Shown here: positions 9,467 through 17,486 of the stretch, in pieces
How positions within the stretch are numbered: position 1 is the stretch's first letter
Layout of the letters: each line of letters begins with the position of its first letter
DNA from: Allomuricauda sp.
GTDB taxonomy: Bacteria > Bacteroidota > Bacteroidia > Flavobacteriales > Flavobacteriaceae
Length of the DNA: 64,000 bases
NCBI RefSeq assembly: GCF_013911645.1
Contig: NZ_JACESV010000007.1
Location: 32,542 to 96,541, forward strand
Reading direction: 5' to 3'
Position numbers and translations under genes: made by a program
Notes under the pieces: model-generated
Database searches by the model: none
What the model saw: the letters and a program-made list of their open reading frames with translations, nothing else
Told to the model about the DNA's origin: nothing

Positions 9467-9591
9467 TTTTCAAGGCTACGGATAGACTTCTATTTTTAGT
9501 CATTCTTTTTACTTCTGCTTTTTTTATTTATTTTCCGAGTAATTCCTAATCAGTCATAGTTGAATACTTATCCCTTATATAAACGATAGGC

Positions 9592-10695
9592 ATGGATGCA
9601 CAAGTATCAAGTGAAATTTCCATGTTTTATGGATGGTGGCAGCTTTCGGTATGCCTTTTTGCATTTCTTTCCCTAATGGCCATTTGGTACCATATCGGGA
9701 AAAAGCAAAATGATTATGGCCCTGTATGGCTGGCCCTTTCGGTGCTTTGTTGGGCGTTTTCTGGGCTTGTGGAAATTGTGTACCTCAACAATAATGGTTT
9801 TTACCCTCATTTTAAAGATGGCCTTAGGAGTATTCTATCATTGACCAACAGTTTGTTTATTTTGATGGCCCTGCCTTGGTTCAAATATTTGCCCAAACAA
9901 TTGGCTCCTTTGATAAAATCGAAGTTTTGGCCCTACATCATCGGTATTCCTTATGCATTTGCACTGTTTCCTACCCTGTTCAAAATGTTTTTGGTCCGTG
10001 AAGCATACGTCATCAACGAGCTGGATGTTGTTTATGCGCTGTTGACCTTACTATTTTTAGGATTTGTTCTATGGGAATCTTTTATAAAAAGAAGACTCCC
10101 CCTCTTGGGTTGGTTGGCATTGATCACCATTTTGGTAACGTTGATGGCCCAGATGTACAAATTGATGGACAGCACCATCAATCTGTTGTTGTTTTCCGCT
10201 ATTTTCAAAACTTCCCTGATCATGCTGTTCTTTGCCCTGGCACTAAGCTGGGTAAAGGAACTTACCGAAACGGTGATACCAGGACCCCATCAGCTAAAAC
10301 TTTTATTTGGCAAAACCGATAACCAAAAAAGCGGTGGCGAAACCTCCGTGACCTTGATCGGGTTTGCTGGCAATAAAGATAGAATCGTGCGGCTCACCCC
10401 TGCCCTCTACCGCTTGTTGAGAACATTTGCCGAACGCAAACTAAATTCAACCGATAATTGGTTGGAAATAAAGCCCAAAAATTTTGAAGCCTCAAAAAAT
10501 TACGACATTAACGACCACAATGAGCTTAAAAGGTTATTGGAGGCGCTGCTTAATGGACTCTTCGGCAAAAAGAATTGGACAAGGGACAAACACTATAATC
10601 CCTTAAAAAATACATTGTTCGAAATGTCAGAAAACAGGGAAAGGAAAATTAGACTACACATTCCAAAAGAAAACATACGCATTGAAAATGAATGA
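9592..10695 (+). CDS. 7-TM membrane protein with cytosolic C-terminal domain, unknown function
   Basis: 367 aa. Hydrophobic segments at about 14-34, 42-64, 77-97, 112-132, 145-163, 169-189 and 196-221 predict seven transmembrane helices. Residues 222-367 are hydrophilic. Part of the tail, around RIVRLTPALYRLLRTFAER, resembles the opening helices of OmpR-type winged-helix domains, but the similarity is weak and I would not assign DNA binding. There is no signal peptide and no recognisable catalytic motif. The gene stands alone between the tRNA and the AGCS symporter, with a weak hairpin after it. Confidence 0.8.
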   Translation: MDAQVSSEISMFYGWWQLSVCLFAFLSLMAIWYHIGKKQNDYGPVWLALSVLCWAFSGLVEIVYLNNNGFYPHFKDGLRSILSLTNSLFILMALPWFKYLPKQLAPLIKSKFWPYIIGIPYAFALFPTLFKMFLVREAYVINELDVVYALLTLLFLGFVLWESFIKRRLPLLGWLALITILVTLMAQMYKLMDSTINLLLFSAIFKTSLIMLFFALALSWVKELTETVIPGPHQLKLLFGKTDNQKSGGETSVTLIGFAGNKDRIVRLTPALYRLLRTFAERKLNSTDNWLEIKPKNFEASKNYDINDHNELKRLLEALLNGLFGKKNWTRDKHYNPLKNTLFEMSENRERKIRLHIPKENIRIENE

Positions 10696-10708
10696 CTTAG
10701 CTTTTATT

Positions 10709-10735
10709 TGTCAGTTCTTTGGTTACTGACATTTT
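10709..10735 (+). terminator. weak hairpin after the 7-TM gene
   Basis: TGTCAGT (10709-10715) pairs with ACTGACA (10725-10731), followed by TTTT. The 7-bp stem and short T-run make it a weak terminator candidate between two co-directional genes. Confidence 0.4.
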
Positions 10736-10801
10736 GAGATTCATTCCGACAATTCCCAATAAGTTCAATCCAACAATCGAAATTCAGGCAAACTTTCGAC
10801 T

Positions 10802-12448
10802 ATGGATAAAACTCTTTTGTACATCACATTATGTATTCCAAGCAATGCAATTTTAGCATCCACATCCGAAAAAGGTCTGGACGAAAAAATAAATGAAGCC
10901 TTTATGCCCTTTGCTGTATGGTGGGAAAACCTGATTTTGGCAGAAATCCCCATTTTCGGGCATGGCATTCCAATAATCCTTATCATTCTGATATTGGGGG
11001 CTCTGTTCTTCACTCTCTACTTTGGATTTGTCAACATCCGTCATTTTCCAACAGCCATACAAGTGGTCCGTGGAAAATATGATGAATTTGAAAAGACAGC
11101 CCCCAAACCAAAACCACAGGTTTATGAAGTTGATGGTGACTTGGTGGATACCATTAAAGATGAAGGACACTCGGGAGAGGTAAACCACTTTCAGGCCTTG
11201 GCCACCGCAGTATCAGGTACTGTAGGTCTGGGCAATATAGCCATGGTTGCCGTGGCCATTTCCTTTGGAGGGCCCGGAGCCACTTTTTGGATGATTTTGG
11301 CCGGGCTGCTTGGCATGTCCACTAAGTTTGTGGAATGCACCCTTGGGGTAAAGTATCGAGATATTGATACTGATGGAAACGTATATGGTGGTCCCATGTA
11401 TTATTTGTCCAAAGGGGTAAAAGAGCGAGGGTTTTCCCGCTTGGGCAAATTTTTGGCCGCCGTTTTTGCCATACTCTGCGTGGGGGCTTCCTTTGGTGGT
11501 GGAAACGCTTTTCAAAGCAACCAGGCCGCCGCCCAGATTATAGAACGTTTTGGTTTGACTGGTGATGCTACGGGGAGCATCATTGGCCTTGTTTTTGCAA
11601 TTTTGGCGGGAATTGTAATCATTGGTGGAATCAAACGCATAGCCAAGGTTACGGAAAAAGTGGTTCCCTTTATGGCCATACTATATGTGGGTGCTGCACT
11701 GTTCATCATAATTTCCAAAATAGAATGGGTCGATGATGCCTTTGCCCTCATCATAAAAGAAGCTTTCACACCCGAAGCAACAATTTCAGGTGGATTTGTA
11801 GGGGTTATGATCCAGGGGTTTAGAAGAGCTGCCTTTTCCAATGAAGCGGGCGCAGGCTCTGCCGCCATAGCCCACTCGGCCGTGAATACCTCGTTCCCAG
11901 CGTCGGAAGGACTGGTTGGCCTGTTGGAACCTTTTATTGACACCGTTTTGGTGTGTACCATGACAGCCGTTGTCATCATCCTCTTTAACATGGACGGTGT
12001 TTTTGTATATGGCAATGTAGTAGAGGGCCAAGCCTTAATGACTGATGGAAGTCGATTGGGCGGGGTCAACATTACATCCCTGGCTTTCGAAAATTCCATT
12101 AACGGTTCTTCCTGGATCCTAATGGCCGCTGTATGCCTGTTTGCCTTCAGTACCATACTATCTTGGTCCTATTATGGGCTACAGGCCTGGAAATACCTTT
12201 TCGGAAGGGGAAAAATGGTTGACTTAACCTATAAAATCATATTCCTCTTGTTTACAGTGCTGGGTGCTGCGATAACCCTGGATGCAGTGATAAAGTTTTC
12301 AGATGCCATGATATTGGCCCTGGTATTCCCAAACATGATCGGTTTGCTCATCTTGTTCCCCTATGTAAAAAAAGAATTCAAAGGCTATATGCATTTGATT
12401 GCCAAAAAATCAGCATTTAAAAAAGATAATGGCAAGAAACACCTATAA
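10802..12448 (+). CDS. alanine/sodium symporter family (AGCS) protein
   Basis: 548 aa with about eleven hydrophobic segments. Family signatures include ATAVSGTVGLGNIAMVAVAI near residue 140 and NEAGAGSAAIAHSAV near residue 350, both typical of AGCS transporters that bring alanine or glycine in with Na+. The N-terminus has about 35 extra residues before the first conserved helix. Single-gene unit: 106 bp from the upstream gene and 176 bp from the downstream one. Confidence 0.93.
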   Translation: MDKTLLYITLCIPSNAILASTSEKGLDEKINEAFMPFAVWWENLILAEIPIFGHGIPIILIILILGALFFTLYFGFVNIRHFPTAIQVVRGKYDEFEKTAPKPKPQVYEVDGDLVDTIKDEGHSGEVNHFQALATAVSGTVGLGNIAMVAVAISFGGPGATFWMILAGLLGMSTKFVECTLGVKYRDIDTDGNVYGGPMYYLSKGVKERGFSRLGKFLAAVFAILCVGASFGGGNAFQSNQAAAQIIERFGLTGDATGSIIGLVFAILAGIVIIGGIKRIAKVTEKVVPFMAILYVGAALFIIISKIEWVDDAFALIIKEAFTPEATISGGFVGVMIQGFRRAAFSNEAGAGSAAIAHSAVNTSFPASEGLVGLLEPFIDTVLVCTMTAVVIILFNMDGVFVYGNVVEGQALMTDGSRLGGVNITSLAFENSINGSSWILMAAVCLFAFSTILSWSYYGLQAWKYLFGRGKMVDLTYKIIFLLFTVLGAAITLDAVIKFSDAMILALVFPNMIGLLILFPYVKKEFKGYMHLIAKKSAFKKDNGKKHL

Positions 12449-12587
12449 GAGTTTTTTTCCAAGGGAAAATCCTGTCTGCCTTTAGGAATATATCAAGAAC
12501 AAGGACTTTGACGTTGAACTCTGCAATCCTTTATAACTTTTTGAGGGTTAGTGCAAATTTTATGATAAAAATCTAGGATGGCATCTA

Positions 12588-12617
12588 TTTAATCGTAAAT
12601 TTGTTTAATCTTTAAAC
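12588..12617 (+). promoter_or_regulatory. crt operon promoter/operator region
   Basis: A TAnnTTTG-type -7 box (TAAATTTG, 12596-12603) is flanked by a direct repeat TTTAATC (12588-12594 and 12604-12610, 16 bp apart). Immediately after the box comes a 6-3-6 inverted repeat GTTTAA (12603-12608) / TTAAAC (12612-12617). No good -33 TTTG is visible at the expected spacing. Overlap of repeats with the -7 box fits repression by the MerR protein encoded next. Confidence 0.5.
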
Positions 12618-12624
12618 GTAAAAG

Positions 12625-13524
12625 ATGAACAGTGTAAAAACTTCTTTTAGTATTCGGGATATGGAGAACCTTTCGGGCATAAAAGCCCACACCATCCGAA
12701 TTTGGGAAAAGAGATATAATTTATTCCGTCCTGAAAGAACGAACACAAATATCCGGACATACAACATTACCAGTCTACAAAAGTTATTGAACGTTACCCT
12801 ACTTTATAACAATGGGTACAAAATTTCCAAAATCGCCAAGTTAGGGGATGAAAAAATACCGGCATTGGTCAATGAGATTGTTTCGCAAAAAAGTGAAAAG
12901 AACCACATACTCAATTCATTGAAACTATCGATGCTCAATTTTGACCAATCACTTTTTTTGAAGACCTACAATGGGCTCATGGAGGAGAAATCGTTTACCC
13001 AAATCTTTAACGAGGTCTTTATCCCCCTGTTGAACGAACTTGGATTGTTGTGGCAAACCAACACCATAAGTCCGGCCCACGAGCATTTTATATCCAACTT
13101 GATCAAACAAAAAATATATATCCATACCGAGAAGCTTCAATTTGAAACTCCCGCAAAAAAAGATGAAGTATACGTTCTTTTTCTTCCTGAAAACGAGATA
13201 CACGAATTGGGGCTCTTGTACATTAATTACCAATTGGCCCTTAACGGCTACAAAACCATATATTTAGGACAGACCATGCCGGTGGAAAGTCTTGAGGATT
13301 TACTGAAATATTACGATAACATCAGGTTTATTTCCTACTTTACCGTAGCACCCACCAAAGATGACATTGATGATTATTTTAAACGATTCCGTAAGGTGTT
13401 AAAAAAATCGCCCGGTTCCAAACTTTACGTTTTGGGTCATCAGATACAAGAATTTGAGGATGAGCAACCTTCGGGTCCCATCAAAATATTTAAATCCATT
13501 AATCAACTGATAGAATCGCTTTAA
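12625..13524 (+). CDS. MerR-type regulator with B12-binding domain (CarH/LitR-like light sensor)
   Basis: 299 aa. Residues 7-75 form a MerR winged helix (IKAHTIRIWEKRYNLFRPER). Residues 95-175 are the helical cap and 181-299 the Rossmann-like cobalamin-binding domain. Residues diagnostic for adenosylcobalamin photoreceptors are present: Trp143-x9-Glu153-His154 in the cap and Glu191-x-His193-x2-Gly196, where the His is the lower cobalt ligand in CarH. The later B12-binding signatures are less clear. In characterised members the dark tetramer represses carotenoid genes and light releases it. The stop lies 6 bp before crtI, so it is first gene of the crt operon. Light sensing is inferred from motifs and context. 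Confidence 0.9.
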   Translation: MNSVKTSFSIRDMENLSGIKAHTIRIWEKRYNLFRPERTNTNIRTYNITSLQKLLNVTLLYNNGYKISKIAKLGDEKIPALVNEIVSQKSEKNHILNSLKLSMLNFDQSLFLKTYNGLMEEKSFTQIFNEVFIPLLNELGLLWQTNTISPAHEHFISNLIKQKIYIHTEKLQFETPAKKDEVYVLFLPENEIHELGLLYINYQLALNGYKTIYLGQTMPVESLEDLLKYYDNIRFISYFTVAPTKDDIDDYFKRFRKVLKKSPGSKLYVLGHQIQEFEDEQPSGPIKIFKSINQLIESL

Positions 13525-13530
13525 GTCCAA

Positions 13531-14991
13531 ATGGAAAAAGTAATTGTCATCGGTTCTGGTTTTTCTTCCCTATCCGCCTCATGTTATTTGGCAAAAGAAG
13601 GATTTGAGGTGGAACTATTCGAAAAAAATGATACCGTGGGCGGCAGGGCAAGACAATTGGTCAAAGATGGTTTTACCTTTGATATTGGCCCAAGCTGGTA
13701 TTGGATGCCCGATATTTTTGATAAATTTTTTGCTGACTTCAACAAAAAGACCTCGGACTATTACCAGTTGGACAAGCTAAACCCCGCCTATAAAATTTTC
13801 TTCGAAGACGACGTGATCACCATAGGTGACTGTATGGATAAAATATGCAGCGAGTTCGAACGCATTGAATCGGGAAGCAGCGTACATTTGAAACAATTTA
13901 TAGCCGAAGCCCAAGAAAATTATAATATCGCTATCAACAAGGTGGTGTTGAGGCCAGGTCTTTCCCCTTTAGAACTTGTAACCAAAGAAACCGTTTTAAA
14001 GGTTGACCAGTTTTTTAAAACCATAAGTCAACAGGTGCGTAAACGCTTCAAAAATCCAAAGTTGGTATCCACTTTGGAGTTTCCCGTACTTTTCTTGGGA
14101 GCCAAACCCAGCAAAACCCCATCCTTCTACAATTTTATGAATTTTGCCGACTTTGGTTTGGGCACATGGCATCCAAAAGGTGGTATGTACGAAATCATCA
14201 AGGCCATGCAAAGTCTGGCAGAAGAATTGGGCGTAACCATACATACCAATAGCCCCGCAACACATATTCTAGTATCCGATGGAGAGGTCTTGGGCATCAG
14301 GAGCAAAGGGGAAAATCATCTTGGTGATTATGTGGTGAGCGGTGCCGACTATCATCATTCCGAAACTTTATTGGATAAAAAATACCGACAATATTCCGAA
14401 GAATACTGGAACAAAAAAACTTATGCCCCTTCCTCTCTGCTGTTCTATATAGGTTTTGACAAGAAATTGGAAAATATTGAACATCACAATTTGTTTTTTG
14501 ACACCGACTTTGAAAAACATGCCCAAGAAATCTATGATAATCCCCAATGGCCCAGCAATCCGTTGTTCTATGCCAACTTTCCGTCGGTAACCGATGCCAC
14601 AATGGCGCCAAATGGTAAAGAAACAGGTTTTTTCTTGGTGCCCATTGCCCCTGGATTGGAAGATACACCACAAGTACGTGACCAATATTTTGATATTGTA
14701 ATGGACCGATTTGAAAATTTAACCAAGCAAACTGTAAAAAAATCAGTAATTTTTAAGGAAAGTTTCTGTGTAAACGATTTTGTGGAGCAGTACAATTCCT
14801 ATAAAGGTAATGCCTATGGCTTGGCAAACACGTTGCGCCAAACCGCTTTTTTACGACCTAACCTCAAAAGTAGCAAAGTAAAAAAATTGTTCTTTACCGG
14901 TCAGTTGACCGTTCCCGGCCCAGGGGTACCACCATCCCTGATCTCCGGAAAATTGGTGGCTGATTTAATCATTAAGGAAGTAAAAAGATGA
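13531..14991 (+). CDS. crtI: phytoene desaturase CrtI
   Basis: 486 aa. The N-terminal dinucleotide fold VIGSGFSSLSASCYLAK, ending with the GGRA motif, binds FAD; the C-terminal FTGQLTVPGPGVPPSLISGK is the bacterial-type phytoene desaturase signature. It converts phytoene to lycopene by successive desaturations at the membrane. The stop overlaps the start of crtB by ATGA (14988-14991). Confidence 0.96.
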   Translation: MEKVIVIGSGFSSLSASCYLAKEGFEVELFEKNDTVGGRARQLVKDGFTFDIGPSWYWMPDIFDKFFADFNKKTSDYYQLDKLNPAYKIFFEDDVITIGDCMDKICSEFERIESGSSVHLKQFIAEAQENYNIAINKVVLRPGLSPLELVTKETVLKVDQFFKTISQQVRKRFKNPKLVSTLEFPVLFLGAKPSKTPSFYNFMNFADFGLGTWHPKGGMYEIIKAMQSLAEELGVTIHTNSPATHILVSDGEVLGIRSKGENHLGDYVVSGADYHHSETLLDKKYRQYSEEYWNKKTYAPSSLLFYIGFDKKLENIEHHNLFFDTDFEKHAQEIYDNPQWPSNPLFYANFPSVTDATMAPNGKETGFFLVPIAPGLEDTPQVRDQYFDIVMDRFENLTKQTVKKSVIFKESFCVNDFVEQYNSYKGNAYGLANTLRQTAFLRPNLKSSKVKKLFFTGQLTVPGPGVPPSLISGKLVADLIIKEVKR

Positions 14992-15830
14992 AAACTATTT
15001 TTGACGAAGTATCCTACAACTGCAGCAAGGTCGTGACCCAGTCTTACAGCACCTCTTTTTCGTTGGCCACCAAAATGTTGGCACCGTCCATCCGTTCCGA
15101 TATATACAATATTTACGGTTTTGTACGTTTTGCCGACGAAATTGTGGATACCTTTCACTATTACGACAAGGCCAAATTGTTCAATGCCTTTGAAAAAGAC
15201 ATGGAACGGGCCATTGATGACAAAATTAGTTTGAACCCTATTTTGAATTCCTTTCAGCATACCTATCACAAGTATGACATTCCGCATCATTTAGTAGCGT
15301 CGTTTATGAAAAGTATGCGCATGGACCTTACCAAGAAAAACTATGAGACTTTTGATGAATACCGTGAGTATATTTATGGTTCTGCCGATGTTGTTGGTTT
15401 GATGTGCCTTTGTGTATTTGTAAAAGGGGACAAGGAAAAGTATGAAAAATTGAAAGAATCGGCCATGGCTTTGGGTTCCGCTTTTCAAAAAGTGAACTTT
15501 TTACGTGATCTAAAAGCTGATTACGAGCATTTGAACCGGGCCTATTTTCCGAACACCAACTTGATGGAACTGGACGAGGAGTCCAAAAAGCGTATCGTAA
15601 ACGAGATCAAGGCCGATTTTGCGCTTGGGTACTCAGGAATTGTACAGTTGCCCGAACAAGCCAAGTTTGGAGTTTATACCGCATATAGATATTATAAAAA
15701 ACTGCTCCAAAAATTGCAGGGCACACCTCCGCTGGAGATCAAAAACACTAGGATCCGTGTCCCCAATTATCAAAAATTTGGGCTGTTGGCACAATCGTAT
15801 GTAAATTATAAATTACAATTGGTACAATGA
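14988..15830 (+). CDS. crtB: phytoene synthase CrtB
   Basis: 280 aa, squalene/phytoene synthase family. Both Asp-rich Mg-diphosphate sites are present: DEIVD at 50-54 and DLKAD at 174-178. It condenses two geranylgeranyl diphosphates to phytoene, the first committed carotenoid step. It overlaps crtI by 4 bp and crtZ by 4 bp (ATGA, 15827-15830), so the three enzymes are translationally coupled. Confidence 0.96.
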   Translation: MKTIFDEVSYNCSKVVTQSYSTSFSLATKMLAPSIRSDIYNIYGFVRFADEIVDTFHYYDKAKLFNAFEKDMERAIDDKISLNPILNSFQHTYHKYDIPHHLVASFMKSMRMDLTKKNYETFDEYREYIYGSADVVGLMCLCVFVKGDKEKYEKLKESAMALGSAFQKVNFLRDLKADYEHLNRAYFPNTNLMELDEESKKRIVNEIKADFALGYSGIVQLPEQAKFGVYTAYRYYKKLLQKLQGTPPLEIKNTRIRVPNYQKFGLLAQSYVNYKLQLVQ

Positions 15831-16279
15831 AAGTAGCACTTTGGATATTGATATTTTTGGCAACTTTTTGCTTTATGGAGTTTATGGCATGGTTTACCCA
15901 TAAATACGTAATGCATGGTTTTCTATGGAGCCTGCATAAGGACCACCATAAAAAAGATCATGATTCCTGGTTTGAGCGGAATGATGCTTTCTTTATTTTT
16001 TACGCCGTCGTTAGCATGACGTTGTTTTACTTGGGCAGTTACACCTCGTTTTGGTATGGATGGCCGTTAGGATTTGGCATTTTGGCCTATGGCATTGCTT
16101 ATTTTACAGTTCACGATATATTTATTCACCAACGCTTTAAAATATTTAGGAATGCCAACAATTGGTATGCGCGAGGAGTACGTAGGGCGCACAAAATCCA
16201 TCATAAACATTTGGGTAAAGAAGATGGGGAATGCTTTGGAATGTTGGTCGTCCCTTTCAAATATTTTAAGAAGAAATAA
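15827..16279 (+). CDS. crtZ: beta-carotene hydroxylase CrtZ (fatty acid hydroxylase superfamily)
   Basis: 150 aa, an integral-membrane di-iron hydroxylase. All four histidine motifs are visible: His25-x4-His30, His37-x2-His40-His41, His96-x4-His101 and His122-x2-His125-His126. It hydroxylates beta-ionone rings, making zeaxanthin from beta-carotene. No lycopene cyclase gene follows: the operon ends 3 bp before a convergent tlpA-like gene, so the cyclase that makes its substrate must be encoded elsewhere. Confidence 0.95.
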   Translation: MKVALWILIFLATFCFMEFMAWFTHKYVMHGFLWSLHKDHHKKDHDSWFERNDAFFIFYAVVSMTLFYLGSYTSFWYGWPLGFGILAYGIAYFTVHDIFIHQRFKIFRNANNWYARGVRRAHKIHHKHLGKEDGECFGMLVVPFKYFKKK

Positions 16280-16282
16280 TAG

Positions 16283-16849
16283 CTATTCGGAAATCAGCTC
16301 GTCCAACAGGCTACGGGTCTTGTCGGAATTCCAATTGGCGGCCCCCGTTTTATCCACTACTACATTGCCCTTTTTATCAATAATATAGGTTACGGGAATA
16401 CTACTACTTTCCAACTCCTTTGGTGTGGCCGATGCTTGAAAATATACAGGTAAATCATACCCTTTTTTCTTTAGAAATGCCTCAACTTTTTGTTTTTCAT
16501 CATTGGCAACAAAGGCAAAAGTGACTTTATCTCCATAATCTTCGTAGAGCTCCACAAAACCCGGTAGTTCGGCCACACAAGGGGGACACCAAGTTGCCCA
16601 AACGTTCACCAAAATAACTTCCCCTTGTTTTGATTGGAGGTTGGTTGATTTACCCTTTAGATCAACAAGGTTCCAGTTATAGTTTTTCAACCTAGTTTGT
16701 TCATCCTTGTCAACTGTGCTTGGACTGATTACTGTGGCAACGATTTTATTGACCCATACCCGTGGATAGAAGCCCAAAGGGGTAAAAAGTATGAGCACTA
16801 TGGCCAAAATCCATATAGCGTTGCCGATCTGTTCCTTGGTGATTTTCAT
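16283..16849 (-). CDS. TlpA-like thioredoxin-fold protein, membrane anchored
   Basis: 188 aa. One N-terminal transmembrane segment (about 10-28) anchors a periplasmic thioredoxin domain with the active site WCPPC (Cys88, Cys91) and a cis-Pro loop near SSIPVTYII. It is expected to reduce or isomerise periplasmic disulfides. It starts within the end of the upstream paralogue (ATGA overlap 16846-16849). The two are similar along their whole length and are probably a tandem duplication. Confidence 0.93.
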   Translation of the reverse strand: MKITKEQIGNAIWILAIVLILFTPLGFYPRVWVNKIVATVISPSTVDKDEQTRLKNYNWNLVDLKGKSTNLQSKQGEVILVNVWATWCPPCVAELPGFVELYEDYGDKVTFAFVANDEKQKVEAFLKKKGYDLPVYFQASATPKELESSSIPVTYIIDKKGNVVVDKTGAANWNSDKTRSLLDELISE

Positions 16850-17406
16850 TCTGCGATTAACCGTTCTATTAATTTATAAACTTTATTGGTGCTCCAATCC
16901 GAAATTCCTTCTTCGTGAATCACAATGCTTCCTGATTTATCGATCAAATAGGAAGAAGGTACCTCGCTGGGATCAATGGGCATTTTTTCACCTATGATCA
17001 AATAGGTTACCGGAAATGTAAATTCGTGCTCTTCCATAAAAGCCTCAACAGGTGCTCTCTCCTCATTTGTGATGATGTAGAAATCAACTTCACCTTTATA
17101 TTTGTCGTACAATTCCTGAATACTTGCAAGCTCTGCTTCCGATGGCAATCGCCATGAAGCCCATAAGTTGATGAAAATTACCTTTCCTTTGGATTTTTCA
17201 AAGTTGAAAAAGTTCCATTCTGCATCTTTTAGCTTCCAATCGTAATCGGTGATTTTTTGTTGCTCGCCCTTATCTATGATCTCAGGAGAAAATGCAAACG
17301 CCCTGTTCAACCAAATTTTCCCGTAGTAACCGATCGGGGTCACAAAAAACGATAGGATAAAAAGAATCAATACAACATTGAGAATGGTCTTTTTATTGAT
17401 CTTCAT
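16846..17406 (-). CDS. TlpA-like protein lacking both active-site cysteines
   Basis: 186 aa, with the same plan as its downstream neighbour: N-terminal membrane anchor (about 9-26), then a thioredoxin domain. The expected WCxxC is WRLPS (residues 85-89): Cys to Arg86 and Cys to Ser89. The rest of the fold is kept, including the cis-Pro region SEVPSSYLI. The frame is open throughout, so it is not a decayed gene. It cannot do thiol-disulfide exchange at this site; a binding or scaffold role for the catalytic partner is an inference. Confidence 0.9.
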   Translation of the reverse strand: MKINKKTILNVVLILFILSFFVTPIGYYGKIWLNRAFAFSPEIIDKGEQQKITDYDWKLKDAEWNFFNFEKSKGKVIFINLWASWRLPSEAELASIQELYDKYKGEVDFYIITNEERAPVEAFMEEHEFTFPVTYLIIGEKMPIDPSEVPSSYLIDKSGSIVIHEEGISDWSTNKVYKLIERLIAE

Positions 17407-17428
17407 TGAAAATTATTTATCAAAAATT

Positions 17429-17466
17429 AAAAACTCCTGACATCTTTTACAACATCAGGAGTTTTT
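17429..17466 (-). terminator. intrinsic terminator downstream of aconitase
   Basis: A perfect 12-bp stem pairs 17429-17440 (AAAAACTCCTGA) with 17455-17466 (TCAGGAGTTTTT) around a 14-base loop. On the minus strand it is followed by a T-rich stretch, placing it as the end of the aconitase transcript and separating it from the tlpA-like pair. Confidence 0.8.
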
Positions 17467-17486
17467 ACAGATTATATTAGATACAA

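Noticed and set aside
11512..12156. 214-codon minus-strand open frame
   Set aside because: Antisense of the AGCS symporter gene, with no independent support.
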